Shown in pieces: positions 17,107-23,016 of a DNA stretch of 64,000 nucleotides. The number at the start of each line of letters is the position of its first letter. Position 1 is the stretch's first letter. The stretch is from Bifidobacterium tissieri (lineage in GTDB: Bacteria > Actinomycetota > Actinomycetes > Actinomycetales > Bifidobacteriaceae). The position numbers and the translations under genes were made by a program. The notes beneath the pieces are model-generated. The model made no database searches. It saw only the letters and a list, made by a program, of their open reading frames with translations, and was not told the DNA's origin. The stretch is from positions 1 through 64,000 of the forward strand of contig NZ_MWWV01000018.1 in the NCBI RefSeq assembly GCF_002259645.1. The letters are read 5' to 3'.

Positions 17107-19058
17107 CGTTCATCGTCCTTTCTCTGCTGTTTCCCGCTGCGCGACCAGTCGGAAGTATTCCTGCAAGGTGTCGCAGTCGAACATGTATTCACCGAAAGTC
17201 TCAGCGCATTGCGAATCAGCTGACGCTGGAATTCCGCCTCCCGCTCAAGATGCGCATACGTGTCCAGGATCCGTTCCGTCACGCTGCGTTCGAACACCGG
17301 TCCGATGGTGCCGCCGCCGGGCTCCTGCATGTCGCGACTGTTGAGCCGCGCAGTGAACATGGGGATGTCTCCCTCCATCATCTGCCGGTACTCGCTGAGG
17401 AAAATCGCCTTATTGCGGTAGGGGAACACGTACAGGTTCTCCAGCACGGCCTCCACCTTGGTCATATCCGTCAAAGTCGACGGATGATGGATGAAATCCT
17501 GGAACCGGGAGTAGATGTTCGTGGCGCGCACCAGAATACGGCAGACATTGGCATCCCGTTCCACAATGCCGCGCAGCTCCGCCTCATCAACGGCGCGCAA
17601 TGCGTCCATGGCCAGATCGAATCCGTGCAGCATCTCCCCGCCGTATCGGTACGGGTCCGCCAGCATGCCATTGATGTGCAGCAGATATTCACGCTTGCTG
17701 AACACACCATCCTGACGCTCGTAGCGAGCCTGATCGCTGTCGAGATCCACGGGAACCGCAATGGTGGATGGAATCCGCTGATCTTCGGGATTCAATGCGC
17801 TCAGATCCACGGCATGCCCCGCGGCATCAAGTATCATGCGCGTGGGCAGGAACGAACTGCCGGCAAGGGAGTCGCGTAGTCGTTGCTGCACCACCATGTC
17901 TGCGGAATCCTGCGGCAGGTCCATCATCACGTAATTCGTGGCGATGGTTTCATAGTCGATGATCTGCGGATATTCGCCGCATGGAATGATGTTCTCGTAG
18001 TGCATGTCATTGCCATGCAGGAACCACACCAGCCCCAACAGCTGACCGAACCGCGTATAGTAGCGGCGGACTTCATCCTCGGTAGTGCAGTCGCGTTTGG
18101 CGACGAATTCCTCGAACGCATACGTGCCCTTATCCAGAATGCCGGGCACATGCATCGGCAGAAAACCGGCATGGCGTTCGCAGGCATGAGTCAAATCGGC
18201 GAACATGGTGTGAATCGACAGATTACGCGGCTTATAGGCCACCTTGCTATCGTTGATGGTCAGCATCGCGGCGGTGCGACCATGATCATGCGAGTCGCCG
18301 CCGTCCAGCTCCATGGATTCCAACCGAAGCGGAGCTTCCGTATGCAGAAGCGTGGCGAGCTCCATGGCGTTGTCGTCCACACGTCGCACGATCTCCGACA
18401 CGAACGTGATGAAATAATTCGTGGCCTGAGTGAGCATACGGGCAAGGACAGGGTACCGGTCGAACAGTGCGGTCCGGTATTCTGGCTGTGCGGCGATGCG
18501 GGTATATGCTGCGAATCGTGCGTGAGAGTCTTCTCCAGACAGGTGCCCATTCATGCGCTCGCGGTTGAGCTCCAATACCAGCGTTTTCAATCCAATGTTG
18601 AGCAAACGCGAACCAAGCGCAATCAGGCACTGCTCCATCACAGTGCCGGCATGCTCATTGTTCGCCATGCATATGGCATTGTCGAATGCATCGGAAAGCT
18701 TCTGATGCGCATATGCCACGAACGGCATGAATGCATTGAGATATCCGGCCTCCGCGTCGAACGGCGTTGCCTCGTCCGTGTTGCACTCCTCGATGACGGA
18801 AAAGAAATGATACCATGCTTCGCGCTCCAACAGCTCTTCATGACTCATTTCAGGAGCCTCGCGGACGCACTGTGCGTATTGATCCTTATCGTATCCGCGC
18901 AGTTTCAGCATCGAGTCGAAGTCTTTTGACGTCAACGAGGAGTTGCGGGAAGTCCAAAGGCGGAATGAGTCAGACGCCGTATTGCAGTGTGTGGAAGACT
19001 TGTGATGCTGATATCGTTCCGCGATGGAAAGGGCAGATGATATTGAGAGGGGATTCAT
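17103..19058 (-). CDS. lanM: LanM-type lanthipeptide dehydratase lacking the LanC cyclase domain
   Basis: 651 residues matching the dehydratase half (DUF4135) of class II lanthipeptide synthetases, which phosphorylate Ser/Thr of the precursor and eliminate phosphate to give Dha/Dhb. Visible residues are GDSHDHG (Asp255, His257), AYKPR (Lys276), Asp351-His353-Asn356 in NDMHYENIIP and Asp368 in IIDYE. Their spacing is the same as in the catalytic set I recall for CylM (K274, D347, H349, N352, D364). Full-length LanM is about 950-1000 residues with a C-terminal zinc cyclase; this one ends where that domain would begin and has no CHG zinc motif. The last ~33 codons look better in the -1 frame (see findings), but that frame also stops at about the same place. 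The ribosome-binding site is weak. GC is lower than in flanking genes. Confidence 0.88.
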   Translation of the reverse strand: MNPLSISSALSIAERYQHHKSSTHCNTASDSFRLWTSRNSSLTSKDFDSMLKLRGYDKDQYAQCVREAPEMSHEELLEREAWYHFFSVIEECNTDEATPFDAEAGYLNAFMPFVAYAHQKLSDAFDNAICMANNEHAGTVMEQCLIALGSRLLNIGLKTLVLELNRERMNGHLSGEDSHARFAAYTRIAAQPEYRTALFDRYPVLARMLTQATNYFITFVSEIVRRVDDNAMELATLLHTEAPLRLESMELDGGDSHDHGRTAAMLTINDSKVAYKPRNLSIHTMFADLTHACERHAGFLPMHVPGILDKGTYAFEEFVAKRDCTTEDEVRRYYTRFGQLLGLVWFLHGNDMHYENIIPCGEYPQIIDYETIATNYVMMDLPQDSADMVVQQRLRDSLAGSSFLPTRMILDAAGHAVDLSALNPEDQRIPSTIAVPVDLDSDQARYERQDGVFSKREYLLHINGMLADPYRYGGEMLHGFDLAMDALRAVDEAELRGIVERDANVCRILVRATNIYSRFQDFIHHPSTLTDMTKVEAVLENLYVFPYRNKAIFLSEYRQMMEGDIPMFTARLNSRDMQEPGGGTIGPVFERSVTERILDTYAHLEREAEFQRQLIRNALRLSVNTCSTATPCRNTSDWSRSGKQQRKDDER

Positions 19059-19109
19059 GATATGAAAGCTTTCTTTGATGTCGACATCTACGAAGGCAAT
19101 ATGCGATTC

Positions 19110-19745
19110 CTACTGGAGATTGGCAGGATACCGATATGCGAGAATGGCGCAGGCGACCGCTCCAATCGCTAAGGCAATCATTGCCATAATAAAGGCAAAT
19201 ATCTCAATGGAAATGAGTGGTTTAAGGGCTGCTGGAATAGCCATTACGAGCGCTGGTATGAACATGATGAGTTCATCGGTATGCTGGATTTTCTTCTTGG
19301 TTGAGATATACAGTATTGAGATCTCCGTGGAAAAGAAGATGAAGGGAGCCATCCAAAGAATTTGCATGACGCAGTAGGACAGGAATTCCGTATTCAAGGG
19401 CAAGAAACCGCGGCACACAAGGAAAAAGGAATTGAGGATGCAGGCGAGAGATGCGGCAGCTAGTGGGAGGGCATTCTTTGCCAGCGCATATTGGACTACT
19501 GATCTTTCGGCCTGATGGAACTGTTCTATAATGTTCTCTCTTTTATCCTGCTCAACGGATAGGGTGCAAGCCAATGCAGGAGCATAGAAGAAGAAAAAAC
19601 TAAGCGTATAGGTTCCTAGGCTCAGGATATTATTCTGGTAGACCGCAACGACTCCCAATGGCATGATGCAGGAAAGCAGGAAAAACAGGAGCAGATTTGT
19701 CGGCGTTGTGAAATAGCGAAAATCTTTCCACATGCAAGCTTTCAT
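19110..19745 (-). CDS. Six-helix membrane protein, probable ABC-2-type permease for self-immunity
   Basis: 211 residues, nearly all hydrophobic, with about six membrane segments such as LLLFFLLSCIMPLGVVAVY and FIPALVMAIPAALKPLISI. Size and pattern match single-domain permeases of bacteriocin immunity transporters (LanE/LanG-like). It lies between the precursor gene and lanM on the same strand; the ATPase after lanM is the likely partner. Base composition is clearly more AT-rich than the genome average. No family-specific motif is visible, so immunity is inferred from position. Confidence 0.7.
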   Translation of the reverse strand: MKACMWKDFRYFTTPTNLLLFFLLSCIMPLGVVAVYQNNILSLGTYTLSFFFFYAPALACTLSVEQDKRENIIEQFHQAERSVVQYALAKNALPLAAASLACILNSFFLVCRGFLPLNTEFLSYCVMQILWMAPFIFFSTEISILYISTKKKIQHTDELIMFIPALVMAIPAALKPLISIEIFAFIMAMIALAIGAVACAILAYRYPANLQ

Positions 19746-19785
19746 GATTGTCTCGTTTCCTCTCGGCTAAATAGGTATAAGTCGA

Positions 19786-19826
19786 CATGCCTGTGGGAGG
19801 CTCGGAACTCTGCAGGCACGCCGAGT
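19786..19826 (-). terminator. Possible attenuating stem-loop after the precursor gene
   Basis: TGCCTG (19788-19793) can pair with CAGGCA (19813-19818), and CTCGG (19801-19805) with CCGAG (19821-19825) as an alternative. Such partial terminators often sit between a bacteriocin precursor gene and its processing genes. There is no strong T-run, so this is weak. Confidence 0.3.
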
Positions 19827-19838
19827 ATGGGTTTTAGC

Positions 19839-20039
19839 TCAGTGCTTGTTGCACTTGAACTTCTTCGTCGCGAACCCGTAGGAAACGGTTACAACGAAGC
19901 TTACGGTGATGGTTGTTGCCGCCGGTGTGGAGGCAGGTGCGACGTCGTTCGAGCCGCGGCCGGTGAGCATGGCCATGTCTTCGGTGTTGAGATCCTTGAA
20001 CTCGTCACCGACGATGGTATTGATATCCTTGTTGCTCAT
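19839..20039 (-). CDS. lanA: Class II lanthipeptide precursor with one core cysteine
   Basis: 66 residues. The leader is acidic and ends in LNTEDMAMLTGRG, a double-glycine-like site where LanT's C39 domain should cut before Ser30. The predicted core (residues 30-66) has four Ser (30, 37, 47, 53), six Thr (38, 42, 43, 45, 51, 58) and a single Cys63 near the basic C-terminus KKFKCNKH. The start of the core, SNDVAPASTPAATT, resembles the beta peptides of two-component lantibiotics; LicA2 of lichenicidin has NDVNPE followed by TTPAT, and that hexapeptide is trimmed in a second step. ATG 20039 has AGGAG six bases upstream. At most one lanthionine ring can form. It is the first gene of the structural operon, downstream of the paired operator. 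Confidence 0.85.
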   Translation of the reverse strand: MSNKDINTIVGDEFKDLNTEDMAMLTGRGSNDVAPASTPAATTITVSFVVTVSYGFATKKFKCNKH

Positions 20040-20134
20040 AATGAGCTCCTACTATGTGCATTCTTATTGAATGATCCTCCGATTTGGAGGATGACTTCAG
20101 TATGAATGCCACGGATATCGCGGGTCGAGCAAAG

Positions 20135-20193
20135 GTATCCCAAAAGAATACGATGTCGTGAATGCCAAAAGGGTATGTATCCCAGGGGAATAC
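20135..20193. promoter_or_regulatory. Two 17-bp imperfect palindromes 42 bp apart between divergent peptide genes
   Basis: GTATCCCAAAAGAATAC (20135-20151) and GTATCCCAGGGGAATAC (20177-20193) differ at three central positions only. Their half-sites form an inverted repeat GTATTC-N5-GGATAC. Start-to-start distance is 42 bp, four helical turns, so bound dimers would lie on one face. The second copy sits in a longer palindrome, GGTATGTAT (20172-20180) with ATACATACC (20190-20198). The pair lies 96-154 bases upstream of the precursor ATG and 78-136 upstream of the opposite-strand peptide ATG, well placed for the LuxR-type regulator to control both. Confidence 0.7.
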
Positions 20194-20270
20194 ATACCGT
20201 CGTTATGACAGAGGCGTGTGGCGTATAACAGCGATATCGATATACATCCTATGCAAGGAGGCCTTCTGAT

Positions 20271-20429
20271 ATGAAGACGACTATCGCCATACTCATGACA
20301 CTGGCTACGTTGTTTGGCCCTGTGGCCAATACGGGTGAGAATGACGCTAATCTCAATGAGCCTCAGCCTACGAATATTGGATGCATTATTCCCTGGCTGT
20401 TTCCTCTTGGTTGTCCTCATAGTAAATAA
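20271..20429 (+). CDS. Small secreted peptide, candidate signal for the adjacent kinase
   Basis: 52 codons plus TAA, with a textbook AAGGAGG nine bases before the ATG. The N-terminus has one Lys followed by the hydrophobic run TTIAILMTLATLFGPVA (residues 3-19), like a Sec signal peptide. A polar linker follows, then CIIPWLFPLGCPHSK, in which two cysteines (38, 48) enclose a hydrophobic loop. Its stop ends one base from the stop of the convergent histidine kinase, and it diverges from lanA across the paired operators. The family is not one I recognise. Roles to consider: an inducing pheromone with a disulfide or other ring, a second antimicrobial, or an immunity peptide. Confidence 0.6.
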   Translation: MKTTIAILMTLATLFGPVANTGENDANLNEPQPTNIGCIIPWLFPLGCPHSK

Positions 20430-20430
20430 G

Positions 20431-21543
20431 CTAGCGCAATGGCATTTGAAGTATAACGTTCCATTGGTTGCCGTTTTTATGGCTTGTAAAGGTGCCTCCG
20501 AGCGAGGCTATCCGTTTGGTGTGCACCTTTAGTCCTTTGCCGTGGGGAATGGAACAGAGATGTTTGTCGCGGCAAGTATTGCTCGCAAGTATGCTGATGG
20601 AATTATCGATACTGATGGAAACCTTGTAGAAGAAATCGGGATTAGCGTGGCGCTCAATGTTGCGATAAATTTCGCTTAGTGCGTCCAATACGGCTTGGCC
20701 TCGTTGATGACTGGAAGGGTTGCCGACTCCGGTAATGAACGTGGTGCCGGTAAATCCGGCATTGCGTAGAGTGGTTTCTTCGAATCTCACGCAGGATTCC
20801 AATTGTTCCATGAACGACTGCCGAGGCTCGACCTCGGTCGATTGTTTATCGGCGTCGAGCAAGGCAATCACGTGGTGTACACCGTGGAGAGCCTCGGTCG
20901 CCTTGACATTGATTAATTGCCAGTCGTCCTTACTGGCATCCTCCTTGTTGATGAGATGCATCTGGGTGACCTGCATGATGTTGCTGAGATTGGATGACGT
21001 CGTATCGTGGAGGGCAGTGGCAACCGTCAAGGTGTGCTGAAGATGACCGAGCTGCGATTTTAATACTGCGGCTTTGGCTGCTTGGTCTTTCCAACGTAAG
21101 GCGTATCCGATGAAGTAGCAGAGTGCCGTCAGCGCACACATGTTAACGGCACTGTATAGGTCAAAGTCCACTGGATATCTAAGCGCGATATTGATAAAAG
21201 GACAGACTATTTCCATACACCCGAGTATCAGGCCGAGCTTCGGCCTACGATATCCCAGTATTATCAAAGCGACCATGGCGGTTACTATGGGATTCGGAGA
21301 GACTGTTTGAGTGATCAGACTCCCGATGATGGAAAACGCCATCATGGAAACACTGCCGATCATCGGACGGCAAGCCATGACTACATCAAGCATCAGAAAA
21401 ACACCAAAGTACCCGATTCCCAATGGCATCCATGTTGCGCGTGATATTGCATCCACCATGGCAAGCGCCAATAAGGCCAGTGCGGCACTGAGATAGGGGA
21501 ATTGTCTCGTAATCCATGCTGTCCATTGTGACTGATGCGTCAT
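20431..21543 (-). CDS. Membrane sensor histidine kinase, NarL/LuxR-partner type
   Basis: 370 residues. About six membrane helices occupy residues 10-150 with short loops and no extracytoplasmic domain, the usual design for sensing small peptides or membrane signals. A HisKA_3-like phosphoacceptor (VATALHDTTSSNLSNIMQ) is followed by an ATPase domain with IYRNIERHANPD (N box) and HGKGLKVHTKRIASLGGTF (G box). The response-regulator gene ends 18 bases upstream, forming a two-component operon. GAGG lies eight bases before ATG 21543. Given the position, it probably controls the lanthipeptide genes; the signal is not known. Confidence 0.87.
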   Translation of the reverse strand: MTHQSQWTAWITRQFPYLSAALALLALAMVDAISRATWMPLGIGYFGVFLMLDVVMACRPMIGSVSMMAFSIIGSLITQTVSPNPIVTAMVALIILGYRRPKLGLILGCMEIVCPFINIALRYPVDFDLYSAVNMCALTALCYFIGYALRWKDQAAKAAVLKSQLGHLQHTLTVATALHDTTSSNLSNIMQVTQMHLINKEDASKDDWQLINVKATEALHGVHHVIALLDADKQSTEVEPRQSFMEQLESCVRFEETTLRNAGFTGTTFITGVGNPSSHQRGQAVLDALSEIYRNIERHANPDFFYKVSISIDNSISILASNTCRDKHLCSIPHGKGLKVHTKRIASLGGTFTSHKNGNQWNVILQMPLR

Positions 21544-21561
21544 TCCACGTCCTCTTGTTTC

Positions 21562-22233
21562 TCAGCGTTTACTGGTCCACCAGTGCACGATGACCTGTTG
21601 CCTTGAGGACAGGCCGAGCTTTTTCTCCAGTCGTGTGATGTGCGTCTTGACAGTGCCTTCCGATATGGAAAGTTTTTTGGCTACCTCGGCCATATTGTCT
21701 CCATTGGCGTACAGTTCCAGTACACGCTGTTCCGTGGGACTCAGCAGCTGGAATGGATCCTGTGCCGTACGGAGCCTCTGGTGCGCGGTCTTGGCATCGT
21801 CGAATGTGATCGTGGGTGTCATGTCAATCGATGAATCCGAAAGGGTCTCTTTCTTCAGCACCGTGCCTATGGCGAGCGCGATATCGCGCATGTTCTCCTT
21901 GCCGAGAATCCCCTGGCCTCCGGCGTCGGCGAATCGTTGCGCATAACGGTCCAACGTGAACGAGGTGATGCCCAGTATCCGCACGCGGTCGGTCCTCCGT
22001 CTGATCTCGCGGCAGACGCTGGCTCCGCTCATGTCACCAAGACTCATATCCACGAGCAGTATGTCGGGCTGTGCATCCGGTTCGAACACCTGCTGTATTG
22101 CCTTCTCTCCTGTGGTGCATGTCCAGAGAACCTGAATCATTGGATTGGTCTGCTGCAGAAACATGCTCAGGAATTTCAGCGACAGTGCATCATTGTCCAC
22201 GATGGCGATCCGGATCCTCTGTGGGCGTGACAT
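21562..22233 (-). CDS. LuxR/NarL-family response regulator
   Basis: About 223 residues. The receiver domain starts IRIAIVDNDALSLKFL (acidic pocket) with the phosphoacceptor Asp in ILLVDMSLGDMSG. The C-terminal LuxR helix-turn-helix is clear: LLSPTEQRVLELYANGD, MAEVAKKLSISEGTVKTHIT, then KLGLSSRQQVIV. It partners the kinase 18 bases downstream and is the natural candidate for binding the palindromes near lanA. Start: ATG 22233 has GGGA eight bases upstream; ATG 22245 would be leaderless or nearly so, since TATGCT lies seven to twelve bases before it on that strand. Confidence 0.88.
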   Translation of the reverse strand: MSRPQRIRIAIVDNDALSLKFLSMFLQQTNPMIQVLWTCTTGEKAIQQVFEPDAQPDILLVDMSLGDMSGASVCREIRRRTDRVRILGITSFTLDRYAQRFADAGGQGILGKENMRDIALAIGTVLKKETLSDSSIDMTPTITFDDAKTAHQRLRTAQDPFQLLSPTEQRVLELYANGDNMAEVAKKLSISEGTVKTHITRLEKKLGLSSRQQVIVHWWTSKR

Positions 22234-22284
22234 CTCGTTTCCCATGCAGGCCAGCATACCGTGACGTTGCGTACAATAACGATG

Positions 22285-22878
22285 ATGAACAGTCGAATGG
22301 TGAGATGGGGCAGACATGCCATTGCAGTGGCCGCGCTGATGTGCATGATGCTGCCGTTGGCGGGGTGCATGCCGCAGGACAAGGCGGTGGGGGATACGCA
22401 GGAGACTGAGGCGGCGATCGCCCATGACGGCATCGACCGTGCCGACGCCACGGTCGGTGTGGTGGGCAGTGCCGATCCCGACAACGCGAATCTTGATTCC
22501 CGGATCGTGGAGGCGATCGGCAACGATCGCATGCCCGCGTTGTATGCCGCGGGGAACACGGACGCCGGCAGCCAGCAGCGTGCCGTCAGCGATTTTCTTG
22601 ATCGCAATGTGAAGGCGATCGTATTGCACGCCGACCAGTCCACAGGCTGGGAGGAAGCGCTCACCAAGGCGCGCAAGGCGGGCATCCCCGTGGTCCTTCT
22701 GGCTAGTTCGATCGAACCCGACGACCAGACTCTATATGCGGCACGACTCGTGGTGGTGTCACACGATGCGCAGACCGGCGGGGTGAACTATGCCATCGGC
22801 GACGCGCTGATGCGGGTGATCGACGACAAGCCTCACACCAAGACCATGAACGTGCTGCTCACCGGAGTGGCGGAATAA
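22285..22878 (+). CDS. Lipoprotein with half of a sugar-type periplasmic binding fold
   Basis: 197 residues. The signal peptide ends in the lipobox LAGC (Cys ~28), so the protein is membrane-anchored outside the cell. The rest resembles the N-terminal part of LacI-like binding proteins (RAVSDFLDRNVKAIVLHADQ, then KARKAGIPVVLLASS). Complete proteins of this class are about 320 residues and the second lobe is missing, so this is a truncated or minimal form; no ABC partners are nearby. TACAAT at 22272-22277 lies seven bases before the ATG with no ribosome-binding site, pointing to leaderless translation from 22285 (or 22282). It diverges from the response regulator within about 50 bases. Confidence 0.72.
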   Translation: MNSRMVRWGRHAIAVAALMCMMLPLAGCMPQDKAVGDTQETEAAIAHDGIDRADATVGVVGSADPDNANLDSRIVEAIGNDRMPALYAAGNTDAGSQQRAVSDFLDRNVKAIVLHADQSTGWEEALTKARKAGIPVVLLASSIEPDDQTLYAARLVVVSHDAQTGGVNYAIGDALMRVIDDKPHTKTMNVLLTGVAE

Positions 22879-23016
22879 TACGTGAGGAGTGAGCGTGCCT
22901 GGCTTATCCTTGCTCATCCTCAAGAGTGATTTTCGCGGAGTTTCCGTGTGCGCAGAGCCGGGAGCCGCATTGCCGCTGACATAATGAATACGGTGCAGGA
23001 GCGGAAAGGCGGCGCA

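Noticed and set aside
20097-20420. A 107-codon minus-strand frame upstream of lanA
   Set aside because: It spans the operator pair and the antisense of the small peptide, has no ribosome-binding site and odd composition.
20314-20532. A 72-codon plus-strand frame overlapping the small peptide and the kinase 3' end
   Set aside because: It starts with TTG without a ribosome-binding site; the 20271 frame has a far better start and signal-peptide-like N-terminus.
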